Notes under the pieces: model-generated
Database searches by the model: none
What the model was told of the DNA's origin: nothing
The model's input: only the letters and a program-made list of their open reading frames with translations
Shown here: piece by piece, positions 1 through 6,135 of the stretch
How positions within the stretch are numbered: the stretch's first letter is position 1
Layout: every line of letters starts with the position of its first letter
DNA from: Candidatus Woesearchaeota archaeon
GTDB taxonomy: Archaea > Nanobdellota > Nanobdellia > Woesearchaeales > JAGWAF01
Direction: 5' to 3'
Assembly (NCBI GenBank): GCA_016932755.1
Contig: JAFGCE010000056.1
Location: forward strand, 1-11,838
DNA: 11,838 nt
Program-made: the position numbers and the translations under genes

Positions 1-1
1 A

Positions 2-1303
2 TATATAGTAAGGACTGTCCTTGAAGACCTGAGGGTTGGTGTTGGGGACGGTTCTCTCAGGGATGCTATTGTATGGGCTTACTTTGCAGAAAAGATAGGG
101 ATGAAGTTTGACAGGCAGAAGAACGAAATTATACTTGAGGACAGGGCAAAATACAATGAATATGCAAATGCTGTCCAGCGTGCTTATGATGTTTCAAATG
201 ACTTTTCAGTTGTTGCGCTGAAAGCAAGAAAAAAAGGGCTGAAAGGGTTTGATGATATATCTCTTCAGATAGGCAACCCGCTGAAAGTCATGCTTTACCA
301 GAAGGCAAAAGGCATTGAGGATGCATTCTCAATTGTGGGAAAGCCTGCTGCATTTGAGTACAAGTATGACGGATTCAGGATGCAGATTCACAAGAAAGGG
401 AATGAAATAAAAGTATTCACAAGAAGGCTTGAAAATGTCACAAAGCAGTTTCCAGAGATTGTCAAATATGTAAAAGACAATGTCCGGGGAAAATCGTTCA
501 TCCTTGACTGCGAGGCTGTGGGCTACAGCCCGAAAACAGGCAAATACAAGCCTTTCCAGGAAATCTCACAGAGAATCAAGAGGAAGTATGATATTGAAAA
601 GATGGCAAAGGAGCTTCCTGTTGAGGTTAATGTTTTTGATATAATCTCTTTTGAAGGAAAAAATCTTGTAAGCGAGCATTTCATGGAAAGAAGGAAAATC
701 ATTGAGAAGATTGTGAAAGAATCTCCAAGGAAGATTGTTGTTGCAAAGCAGATTATAACATCTGACGAGAAAGAGGCTGATAAGTTTTACAAAGAATCCC
801 TGAAAAAAGGAAATGAGGGAGTAATGGTAAAGAATCTTGACGCAGTCTACAAGCCGGGAAGCAGGGTGGGCTATGGAGTGAAAGTAAAGCCCACAATGGA
901 AGAGCTTGATTTAGTGATAGTGGGGGCAGAATGGGGCACAGGAAAAAGAGGAGGGTGGCTCAGCAGTTTTGTATTGGCATGCATTGATGATGAAGGGAAT
1001 TTCCTTGAAGTAGGAAAAGTTGGGACAGGAATAAAGGAGAAAGAGGAGGAGGGCGCAAGCTTCAGCCAGCTCACAGAAATGCTTAAGCCCCTGATTAAGT
1101 CAGAAAAAGGAAGGGAAGTGAAAGTAAAGCCCGAGGTTGTTGTTGAGATTACATATGAGGAGATTCAGAAAAGCCCGACATACGGAAGCGGATATGCTCT
1201 CAGATTCCCAAGGCTTTTGAGAATCAGGGATGACAGAAGACCGGAAGAAATAAATAATTTGAATGAAATAGAAGACTTATTTTATGAGCAAAAGAAGAGG
1301 TGA
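2..1303 (+). CDS. lig: ATP-dependent DNA ligase, 3' part (5' end outside window)
   Basis: Seals nicks in DNA by the lysyl-AMP route, in replication and repair. The reading frame is open from base 2, and the residues before the first in-window ATG (base 101) still match the archaeal ligase N-terminal domain (VLEDLRVGVGDGSLRDAIV), so the gene is cut by the window edge; 433 residues are visible of the 560-600 usual for the family. Counting from the Met at base 101, the adenylation motif KYDG is at 88-91 with K88 as the AMP-accepting lysine; motif Ia is FTRRLENVT (106-114), motif III LDCEAV (135-140, Cys where Gly is more usual), motif IV EGVMVKN (239-245), motif V GVKVKP (259-264) and motif VI RFPRLLRIRDDRRPEE (368-383). 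The C-terminal OB domain looks complete. The stop codon lies in the ribosome binding site of the next gene. Identification is secure. Confidence 0.96.
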   Translation, partial: YIVRTVLEDLRVGVGDGSLRDAIVWAYFAEKIGMKFDRQKNEIILEDRAKYNEYANAVQRAYDVSNDFSVVALKARKKGLKGFDDISLQIGNPLKVMLYQKAKGIEDAFSIVGKPAAFEYKYDGFRMQIHKKGNEIKVFTRRLENVTKQFPEIVKYVKDNVRGKSFILDCEAVGYSPKTGKYKPFQEISQRIKRKYDIEKMAKELPVEVNVFDIISFEGKNLVSEHFMERRKIIEKIVKESPRKIVVAKQIITSDEKEADKFYKESLKKGNEGVMVKNLDAVYKPGSRVGYGVKVKPTMEELDLVIVGAEWGTGKRGGWLSSFVLACIDDEGNFLEVGKVGTGIKEKEEEGASFSQLTEMLKPLIKSEKGREVKVKPEVVVEITYEEIQKSPTYGSGYALRFPRLLRIRDDRRPEEINNLNEIEDLFYEQKKR

Positions 1304-1310
1304 ATATCAT

Positions 1311-1805
1311 ATGCTTGAATATTTGATTGTTGGACAGCAGATGCAGCAGCCTTATCCGCAGCAGTATCCACAGCAGCAATACCCTCAGCAGCAAATGCAG
1401 AGGCCTGCACAGCCTATGCCCCAAGCAGCGCCATCAGGAGCTGTTGGAATGGGAACAATTGTTCAGTGGGCTGGAATAGCAGGAGCAGCATCAGGAGGGG
1501 TGCAGGCAGTTCTTGGCATTGTAAGCGGATTTGACATTATAGGGTTTCTTATGACAGTTGTTATTGCAGCTGTTTTAGGAATTTTAGTTGCAATACTCCT
1601 TGGGCAGTTTGGGGCAAAGATCCCTATCCAGGGAACTATTATGATTAAGGCAGCCATGTTTATGTTTGTTCTTAACCTGCTGACAGGATTTATCTTTGGG
1701 CTTGGAGAAGGAGCTCTTGGAGTGATAGTAGGCATAATTGGCGTAGGAGCAGGCGCTTTCCTTTACGGATGGCTTGTCCAGAAAAAGATTCCAAACCTTA
1801 TTTAA
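1311..1805 (+). CDS. Gln/Pro-rich small integral membrane protein, unknown function
   Basis: No family recognised. The 164-residue protein has a low-complexity head (about residues 9-40) of repeated Q, QQ, YPQQ and MQ units, then about 120 hydrophobic, Gly/Ala-rich residues with likely membrane segments near 46-72 (weak), 75-99, 107-131 and 135-157, and a short basic tail (VQKKIPNLI). The head is probably a disordered cytosolic or surface arm; that is inference. Start choice: ATG 1311 is preceded by GAGGTGA (1297-1303), a strong Shine-Dalgarno 7 nt away that also contains the ligase stop codon. An in-frame ATG at 1284 would add nine residues but has no such site. Close packing with the ligase suggests co-transcription. 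The coding call is firm; the function is open. Confidence 0.8.
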   Translation: MLEYLIVGQQMQQPYPQQYPQQQYPQQQMQRPAQPMPQAAPSGAVGMGTIVQWAGIAGAASGGVQAVLGIVSGFDIIGFLMTVVIAAVLGILVAILLGQFGAKIPIQGTIMIKAAMFMFVLNLLTGFIFGLGEGALGVIVGIIGVGAGAFLYGWLVQKKIPNLI

Positions 1806-1812
1806 TTTTTTT
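1806..1812 (+). terminator. T7 tract between convergent genes
   Basis: Seven consecutive T lie directly after the TAA (1803-1805) of the membrane protein and run into the stop codon of the opposing lipoprotein gene. Archaeal RNA polymerase terminates on such T-runs without a hairpin, so this is a plausible end for the plus-strand ligase/membrane-protein transcript. Confidence 0.45.
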
Positions 1813-2218
1813 ATTTGCTTTCTTTGTATTCTTTGTCGTATACAATTTTTCCTATCCTCAGGTAAGCTGTTCCTGTATCTGCATCCTTGTAGCTCACAAT
1901 AAGCTTGCTTTCAAATAAGTCTTCTTCAAATGAGCATGGAATTGAAAATGATGCCTTGCCTCCTGCAGGGATATTTCCTATTACCATGTTAAGGGAGCAT
2001 TTCTCAATCTTTAAATCAACATTGTTTATTCTAAAAGATTCGCTGTTCTCAATTTCAACTGAAAATCCTGTTTCTTTTGCATAGCTCAATCCTGTGCATT
2101 TAGCATTTCCAGGCAGGTTGCACTCTGGAGGAACTGGCTCCCTTTTCTGGGGCAGTATATTCCCTCCGCAGCCCGCAAGGAATACCAACAGAACAATGAT
2201 GGTGATTATTTTTTTCAT
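1811..2218 (-). CDS. Predicted small lipoprotein, unknown function
   Basis: Probable membrane-anchored extracytoplasmic protein of 135 residues. It begins MKKIITIIVLLVFLAGC: a basic start, a hydrophobic stretch and a lipobox (LAGC) with Cys17 as the likely lipidated residue. The mature part starts with a Gly/Pro-rich linker and then has a beta-rich body of about 85 residues with paired cysteines (SLNM, PCSF regions) and a pattern common to short archaeal surface proteins with an immunoglobulin-like fold (inferred from alternation, not from a family match). A TATA-like box on the minus strand (about 2240-2250) is centred about 26 nt before the ATG, so the message is probably leaderless and separate from the upstream tRNA. 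Its 3' end is 5 nt from the convergent membrane-protein gene. The function is unknown. Confidence 0.75.
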   Translation of the reverse strand: MKKIITIIVLLVFLAGCGGNILPQKREPVPPECNLPGNAKCTGLSYAKETGFSVEIENSESFRINNVDLKIEKCSLNMVIGNIPAGGKASFSIPCSFEEDLFESKLIVSYKDADTGTAYLRIGKIVYDKEYKESK

Positions 2219-2238
2219 GGTTTGTTTTTTTGAAGTTG

Positions 2239-2251
2239 AGTATAAAAAACT
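2239..2251 (-). promoter_or_regulatory. TATA box of the lipoprotein gene
   Basis: The minus strand reads GTTTTTTATACTC here, with the TATA core about 26 nt before the lipoprotein ATG at 2218, as expected for a leaderless archaeal transcript. Confidence 0.55.
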
Positions 2252-2273
2252 TTCTTAAACCAAAAATGCTCGA

Positions 2274-2359
2274 CGCCCCCACGAGGATTTGAACCCCGGT
2301 TTCAGCCTTTCTGCATTTTTCCGCAAGGCCGCGTACTGTCCAGACTATACTATGGGGGC
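2274..2359 (-). tRNA. tRNA-Arg(GCG) with a 12-nt intron
   Basis: Folded by eye: acceptor stem GCCCCCA/TGGGGGC, D arm GTAT-loop-GTAC with the GG pair, anticodon stem CGGCC/GGCTG, a 4-nt variable loop, T stem CGGGG/CCTCG with loop TTCAAAT, discriminator G. The anticodon loop region is 19 nt instead of 7. A helix TTGC/GCAG inside it is flanked by the 3-nt bulges GGA and AAA, a reduced form of the archaeal bulge-helix-bulge. Cutting each bulge after its second base removes 2309-2320 and leaves the loop TTGCGGA, anticodon GCG at 2322-2324, with the intron in the canonical place after position 37. The mature tRNA is 74 nt; CCA is not encoded. Its first base overlaps the last base of the TAG stop of the upstream PHP gene, and no TATA box is evident just upstream, so it may be cut out of the operon transcript. 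Confidence 0.9.
2309..2320 (-). other. tRNA-Arg intron
   Basis: The 12 bases AAAAATGCAGAA (minus strand) are predicted to be removed by the tRNA splicing endonuclease. The boundaries follow from cutting the two 3-nt bulges around the TTGC/GCAG helix. There is no inner helix beyond the 5' bulge, so this is a relaxed bulge-helix-loop, not a full bulge-helix-bulge. Confidence 0.8.
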
Positions 2360-3165
2360 TAATGAACGAGTTTGTAGGCTTTCTTAGCAAGCCACTCCCT
2401 GAATGTATTTGCCAGTGAAAGGAAAGCAGACGAGATTAAAAATTTGTTGTTTGCAAAGAAACAGTCTTTTTTGTTTGTTGTTATTGCGCTGTACAAACCC
2501 AATGGAGACAAGGATTTTGCCTCAACAGCAAGAAAGCTTCCAATGTCCTCAGGTTCATGCGCATCAGAGCCCCCTGATATGAACTTTATTTTTTCCCAGA
2601 ACTCTTTCGGAAGGCTTTCAACTTTCCTCATTTTTTCGTATTTTCCCCTGAATATCTTTGAAAGCATTGTTCTTTCAAGCAGGTTGGCAACTGCTGAAAA
2701 AGAAGCATTATGCACTTCAACGCTTCTTGACTTTTTCATGATTTCCCTTGCTTTTTTCATCCCAAGATTTTTGATTATGCTTGTAGTGCCGAGAGTGAAA
2801 GGATGGGATATAAAATAAGCGTATTTCTTCCTGTTAAGATAGCTAACCATAGTTTCTGTGCTCATGAGATAAGGAGTAAGCATCCTTTTCTCCTTGTAGA
2901 TTGAAATGTCCTTGTAAAACGCTACAATGTCCACACCCTCTTTGGTTATCAGCTCTGCTCCTGGAAAAACAACAAACCCTTTTGGCGCTGTTTGCTCCAT
3001 TATCTCAAAATTTCTCCTGAAATCCTTATAGCTGTGCTCTGCAGAAATTATGCAGCGTATGTTCTTTTTTTTCAGCGCTTTCCACCATTCATTTGCTTTC
3101 AGAACTGCCTTTTCTTCAGACTTAGGCAGATTAGGGTGGACATGCATGTCAATTCTTATTTTCAT
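2359..3165 (-). CDS. PHP-domain metal-dependent phosphoesterase (downstream copy)
   Basis: Probable phosphoesterase or phosphatase of the PHP superfamily (TIM-barrel-like fold, two or three metal ions); the substrate is not known. The 268-residue protein shows metal-ligand motifs in order: DMHVHP (H8, H10), AEHS (E43, H44; the family more often has DH), PGAE (E71), SHPF (H121), VEVHN (H152) and GGSDAHEPEDIG (D201, H203). The ATG overlaps the TGA of the CDP-alcohol phosphatidyltransferase gene as ATGA, so the two are translationally coupled. Only the core motifs resemble the PHP protein encoded at the other end of the trio; the bodies differ, so different substrates or steps are likely. The TAG stop shares one base with tRNA-Arg. 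Family assignment is firm; the proposed role in lipid headgroup dephosphorylation is inferred from neighbours only. Confidence 0.88.
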   Translation of the reverse strand: MKIRIDMHVHPNLPKSEEKAVLKANEWWKALKKKNIRCIISAEHSYKDFRRNFEIMEQTAPKGFVVFPGAELITKEGVDIVAFYKDISIYKEKRMLTPYLMSTETMVSYLNRKKYAYFISHPFTLGTTSIIKNLGMKKAREIMKKSRSVEVHNASFSAVANLLERTMLSKIFRGKYEKMRKVESLPKEFWEKIKFISGGSDAHEPEDIGSFLAVEAKSLSPLGLYSAITTNKKDCFFANNKFLISSAFLSLANTFREWLAKKAYKLVH

Positions 3166-3761
3166 TTTAGCTTTTTCCTTATCGCCAAAAAGTCGTTATA
3201 TACAGAAATAATCATTATAGCAGAAAATATAATCATTGCTTCGTTGAGGTAGTTCCGGCTGGTGAATGCATAAACTCCGTACAGCAGATAGACATAATAT
3301 TTGGTCCTCAAAACTATCTTTGGGCTTGTCTTCATTACATTTCTTATTATTGTGAAAATAATCATTATTGTATAAAGATAGATGTAAACCAATCCAATGA
3401 CTCCGTTAACAAGCCCGTAATAAATCAATCCTGCTGTAGCCACAAATATCCCGCTGTGGTCGCATATTATGTCAAGAAAAGCACCCCTGTTGCCGTCTTT
3501 TCCTGTCACTCTTGCGACGGTTCCATCAATTCCGTCAATCACAATATGGAGTATAATGAAAATTATTGCAGCTATTGGGTTTCTCTCAATAAAATAAACA
3601 AACCCAAAAATCATCAGGAAGCCTATAATGCTGACAATGTCTGCTGTAATCCCTGCTTTGGCAAGGAATCTTGCTATAGGGTTAAACCACTTTGTCCTTC
3701 CATTCTTGAAATTCTCGATGTGTCCGGATTCTTTCTCGCTGAAATAGTTCAGATGCTTCAT
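3162..3761 (-). CDS. CDP-alcohol phosphatidyltransferase family membrane enzyme
   Basis: Transfers a phosphatidyl-type group from a CDP-activated lipid alcohol to a second alcohol (or uses another CDP-alcohol) at the membrane, the step that fixes phospholipid headgroups. The 199-residue protein carries the complete family signature D-x2-D-G-x2-A-R-x8-G-x3-D-x3-D: D76, D79, G80, A83, R84, G93, D97, D101, all present. An amphipathic N-terminal region (about 22-40) precedes roughly six membrane segments, starting near 43-59 and 62-80. It overlaps both neighbours by 4 nt (ATGA), with PHP genes on either side, so three proteins are probably made together. In archaea this family includes archaetidylserine, archaetidylglycerophosphate and archaetidylinositol phosphate synthases; the sequence alone does not tell which. 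The family is certain, the substrate unknown. Confidence 0.93.
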   Translation of the reverse strand: MKHLNYFSEKESGHIENFKNGRTKWFNPIARFLAKAGITADIVSIIGFLMIFGFVYFIERNPIAAIIFIILHIVIDGIDGTVARVTGKDGNRGAFLDIICDHSGIFVATAGLIYYGLVNGVIGLVYIYLYTIMIIFTIIRNVMKTSPKIVLRTKYYVYLLYGVYAFTSRNYLNEAMIIFSAIMIISVYNDFLAIRKKLK

Positions 3762-4564
3762 TTTTTCTTCAATCCTTCCCTGATAATCTTCTTAATATAA
3801 AACTTTGGGAATTTTGAAAACATCCTCAATTTAAGAACATGCCTCAGTGCAAGAAGCGCTTTATTGACTTCTGTTCCGACAACAAGGCTTTCTTTGGAAA
3901 TGCTGTCAAGGAAATTTTTTCCGCCAGTTGTCGCTGTAACAACTTTCCCTATAAACATGGTTGCATGGGCATCGCTTCCTCCTGTGAATGTTTTCCCAAG
4001 CTTGGTTCCCCATTTAACTGCCTTTATGTTTGATTCGCGCGGATGGGATGAGTTAATCCCTTCAACAAAATCTATCTTCTTAATCAGCTTTTTGTAATCT
4101 TTTTTTCCAGAGAACTTGTAGATTCCAGTGTTCCAGGGACCAAAAGGGTGGGCTGAGCAAATCCTGCAGTTGTATCTGCCTGCTGCTTCAACAAGCTCTA
4201 TAATACTCGCTTTCAGGTCTGAATACGGGTTTCCTCCCAGACTCTTTTTGACTGTCTTACTGCAAAACTCCTCAAGTTCTTTTGCATTGTAAAAATAAAA
4301 CAATGTATGAATCCCTTCTTTTGATGTTGTCTCAATCCCTGGGATTACAAGTATGTCCCTGTATTTCATCATCTTGACAGCCCCTTTAGATTCATTATGG
4401 TCTGTTAAAGCAACACCTATACCCATTTTTTTGCATTTCTTGTATATTGTATGCAGCTTTGACAGCCCGTCAGAATACCTGCTGTGGCAGTGCATGTCCA
4501 CGCAATGATATCCTTCCTTCTTTAATTCAGAAATATCTGGTTTTGCAAATATGACCCTGTTCAT
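3758..4564 (-). CDS. PHP-domain metal-dependent phosphoesterase (upstream copy)
   Basis: First gene of the trio; 268 residues. It is a more canonical PHP protein than its downstream relative: DMHCHSRYSDG (H25, H27, D32), LTDHN (D55, H56), PGIE (E78), SAHPFG (H139) and GGSDAH (D198, H200). PHP proteins of this shape hydrolyse phosphate esters such as nucleoside bisphosphates or other small phosphates; the actual substrate is not readable here. The last 40 residues are strongly basic with hydrophobic patches (LRMFSKFPKFYIKKIIREGL), which could hold the protein at the membrane beside the next gene's product. A TATA-like element (minus strand, about 4587-4594) lies about 26 nt before the ATG, so it probably heads a leaderless operon. 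The stop overlaps the phosphatidyltransferase ATG. Alternatives within the PHP class (polymerase-type or histidinol-phosphatase-type) fit less well. Confidence 0.9.
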   Translation of the reverse strand: MNRVIFAKPDISELKKEGYHCVDMHCHSRYSDGLSKLHTIYKKCKKMGIGVALTDHNESKGAVKMMKYRDILVIPGIETTSKEGIHTLFYFYNAKELEEFCSKTVKKSLGGNPYSDLKASIIELVEAAGRYNCRICSAHPFGPWNTGIYKFSGKKDYKKLIKKIDFVEGINSSHPRESNIKAVKWGTKLGKTFTGGSDAHATMFIGKVVTATTGGKNFLDSISKESLVVGTEVNKALLALRHVLKLRMFSKFPKFYIKKIIREGLKKK

Positions 4565-4586
4565 GAATAAAGATTTGCTTGCCTGC

Positions 4587-4600
4587 TATAAAAAACTTTT
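4587..4600 (-). promoter_or_regulatory. TATA/T-tract shared by MnmC-like 3' end and PHP operon start
   Basis: Only 36 nt separate the MnmC-like stop from the PHP ATG. The minus strand reads AAAAGTTTTTTATAG: the T6 run can end the upstream transcript and the adjoining TTTATAG is placed about 26 nt before the PHP ATG at 4564 as a TATA box. Terminator and promoter appear to be merged. Confidence 0.5.
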
Positions 4601-5221
4601 CTAAATATACGCCAATGTTGAAGGGCTTCGCCTTCCTATTGACGGGCCGTCCTCAACCCTGAATCCTGCTTTCCTTAAATTGTCCCTGGCAACCCTTGCG
4701 CAGGAATATGTTGCAAGCACAGCTCCTCTCTTCATTTTCTTTGCAATATCCTTGAAGAATCCCTCTGCCCAGAGCTCAGGGCATTTTTTCGGCGAAAAAG
4801 GGTCAAAGAAAACAGCGTCAAATGAATTATCCTCAAGCTGTTTAACTGTCTCCCTTGCATCTCCGAGGATTATTTTTATTGAAACCTTTTCATCCCTGTA
4901 TTCTCTATCTTTCGCAGCTTTTTTTATTTTTTCATAATCCTCTTTTAATTCTTCAGGGACTTCAACATTTTGGATTTCATTCAATATAACCTCATCGTTC
5001 TCAAGCCCTACAGCATCTACACCAGCAGAATGGATTGCAGCTAATGTATTGTAGCCAATCCCGAAGCAGACATCCAGAATTTTCATGCCATCTTTTACTT
5101 TGCAAGGCTTGGCATACTTCTCAAAAGACTCCTCAATAGCCCCGGATTTCGTATGATAGCACTCATCATACTTCTCATTCCTGAAAGTCATTGACTTGTC
5201 TGATGTGATTACTTTTTCCAT
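4601..5221 (-). CDS. MnmC-like SAM-dependent methyltransferase
   Basis: Likely methyltransferase related to the methylating domain of MnmC, which completes the 5-methylaminomethyl group on U34 of some bacterial tRNAs. The 206-residue Rossmann protein has the family's CYHTKSGAIEES entry (21-32), SAM motif I ILDVCFGIGYN (48-58), an acidic residue after strand 2 (GLEND, 72-76), GDA (120-122), the diagnostic DPFSPKKCPELW (140-151, compare DGFAPAKNPDMW of bacterial MnmC) and the C-terminal GRRSPSTLA. The FAD-dependent oxidase half found in many bacterial MnmC proteins is absent, as usual for single-domain archaeal homologues. The modification in archaea is not established, so the name marks family, not substrate. 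Divergent from the small membrane gene at 5274; the start is set about 26 nt from the shared TATA box. Confidence 0.85.
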   Translation of the reverse strand: MEKVITSDKSMTFRNEKYDECYHTKSGAIEESFEKYAKPCKVKDGMKILDVCFGIGYNTLAAIHSAGVDAVGLENDEVILNEIQNVEVPEELKEDYEKIKKAAKDREYRDEKVSIKIILGDARETVKQLEDNSFDAVFFDPFSPKKCPELWAEGFFKDIAKKMKRGAVLATYSCARVARDNLRKAGFRVEDGPSIGRRSPSTLAYI

Positions 5222-5243
5222 TTTATTGGGTATTACAGTTAGA

Positions 5244-5251
5244 TTTATAAA
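5244..5251. promoter_or_regulatory. Palindromic TATA box serving two divergent genes
   Basis: TTTATAAA is its own reverse complement and is centred at 5247.5. The first base of the minus-strand ATG (5221) and of the plus-strand ATG (5274) each lie 26.5 nt from that centre, the right distance for a leaderless start in both directions. The 52-nt intergenic space contains no other TATA-like sequence of equal quality. Confidence 0.65.
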
Positions 5252-5273
5252 GATTAAGATGAAATAGCAAAAT

Positions 5274-5630
5274 ATGGCAAGCCAAATGATATTATGGATA
5301 ATACTTGGCCTTCTTGTTTTATTTGGGATAGCCCTGGTTGTATTGTGGAGGAAAAACAGTTACAAAACAGATTACTACAATCTTTTTATTATAGGCATTC
5401 TCTGGTTTGCAATAGGGCTTCCAATGGGAAACAACCTTCTTTGGATGCTGGGGCTTGTTTTCATGTTTGCAGGATTAGCCCACAAAAAAGAATGGAAAGA
5501 AAACAGGAGAACCTGGAAAAAGCTTAGCGATAAAGAGAGGAAAACAAGAATAGTAATCACGATTATTTTGGGAATTTTGGTTCTTGTAGGGCTTGTTTTA
5601 TTTCTTCTTCCTATGCTCACTAGACACTAG
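5274..5630 (+). CDS. Small membrane protein, unknown function
   Basis: No family recognised. 118 residues with likely membrane helices at about 6-25, 36-51, 54-69 and 92-115. A basic, polar stretch between the last two (HKKEWKENRRTWKKLSDKER, about 71-90) probably faces the cytoplasm, and a short basic WRKNSYKTDYY segment follows the first helix. Both termini are short. The gene starts at the ATG placed 26.5 nt from the palindromic TATA box, so the transcript is probably leaderless; no Shine-Dalgarno is seen. It is divergent from the MnmC-like gene and 50 nt before the DUF4186 gene. A 7-bp tandem repeat (ACTAGAC twice, 5619-5632) spans its stop codon. The composition and clear promoter support a real gene; the function is unknown. 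Confidence 0.75.
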   Translation: MASQMILWIILGLLVLFGIALVVLWRKNSYKTDYYNLFIIGILWFAIGLPMGNNLLWMLGLVFMFAGLAHKKEWKENRRTWKKLSDKERKTRIVITIILGILVLVGLVLFLLPMLTRH

Positions 5631-5646
5631 ACATTCTGATGTGAGC

Positions 5647-5654
5647 TATTTAAA
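5647..5654 (+). promoter_or_regulatory. TATA-like box before the DUF4186 gene
   Basis: TATTTAAA centred near 5650 is about 30 nt before the ATG at 5681, allowing a transcript with a leader of only a few bases. It is weaker than the other TATA boxes in the window. Confidence 0.4.
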
Positions 5655-5680
5655 CAACAGCAGTTCTTATCCTGATTACA

Positions 5681-6052
5681 ATGTGGACGCAGATAATGAG
5701 GCATTCTGACCCTTTCTTAAAATTAAAGACCAGCAGGTTCAGGAGAAACATACATCTTGATGAAAAGGAGAGGAACATATGCTACATGTACGGCAATGAG
5801 ATTATCCAGTCTCATGCCAGAAGATTTGTCGAGGAAAGGCTGGCAAAGCCGGTAATAGAGCTTGATGACGGTCACCAGACTCCTAAGAGCGGGCACCCTG
5901 TGTTCAAGGCAATGCACGCAACAGCAACATGCTGCAGAAAATGCCTTTTCAACTGGCACAGGATTCCAAGATACAGGTCTTTGGAACAGCATGAGATTGA
6001 TTTCGTGGTAAACCTGATTATGGCTTGGATAAACGCAAAAACTGTTTCTTGA
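5681..6052 (+). CDS. DUF4186 family protein
   Basis: A 123-residue soluble protein that I recognise as the uncharacterised DUF4186 family, found in bacteria and archaea. Family landmarks run in order: SRFRRNIHLDEKER (18-31), a central basic helix ending HARRFVEERLA (45-55), DDGHQTPKSGHPVF (62-75), HATATCCRKCLFNWHRIP (79-96) and the helix HEIDFVVNLIMAWI (103-116). The His/Cys cluster (H79, C84, C85, C88, H93) is the conserved centre and could bind a metal or act in catalysis; that is inference. No biochemical role is known to me. The start at 5681 gives the length usual for the family plus a short head; an in-frame ATG at 5696 is an alternative. The downstream SIMPL-domain gene lies 83 nt further on the same strand with its own TATA-like box. 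Confidence 0.85.
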   Translation: MWTQIMRHSDPFLKLKTSRFRRNIHLDEKERNICYMYGNEIIQSHARRFVEERLAKPVIELDDGHQTPKSGHPVFKAMHATATCCRKCLFNWHRIPRYRSLEQHEIDFVVNLIMAWINAKTVS

Positions 6053-6082
6053 CTTTAAACTATTTTGAAGTTATAAGCAAGG

Positions 6083-6090
6083 TTTTTAAA
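6083..6090 (+). promoter_or_regulatory. TATA-like box before the SIMPL gene
   Basis: TTTTTAAA would place a transcription start near 6113, about 23 nt before the ATG at 6136 and just upstream of the GGAGGTG ribosome binding site (6123-6129). This gene therefore appears to have a short leader, unlike the leaderless genes nearby. Confidence 0.4.
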
Positions 6091-6135
6091 CTCATTAAAC
6101 AAAGAAGCATTATCGCACTTTTGGAGGTGTACAAA

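Noticed and set aside
1284..1310. Upstream ATG at 1284 for the membrane protein
   Set aside because: ATG 1311 has GAGGTGA seven bases before it; 1284 has no comparable site and lies inside the ligase gene.
2274..2359. 86-nt tRNA read as a class II (Ser or Leu) tRNA with a long variable arm
   Set aside because: The extra bases fall in the anticodon loop, the variable loop is 4 nt, and removal of 12 nt at 37/38 gives a regular class I tRNA-Arg.
5619..5632. ACTAGAC tandem repeat at the end of the small membrane protein gene as a mobile-element target duplication
   Set aside because: The two copies are directly adjacent with nothing between them, so a small slippage event is enough.
6025..6135. 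Upstream in-frame ATG at 6025 for the SIMPL protein
   Set aside because: It overlaps the DUF4186 gene, precedes the TATA-like box, and the ATG at 6136 has a strong GGAGGTG site and begins a normal signal anchor.
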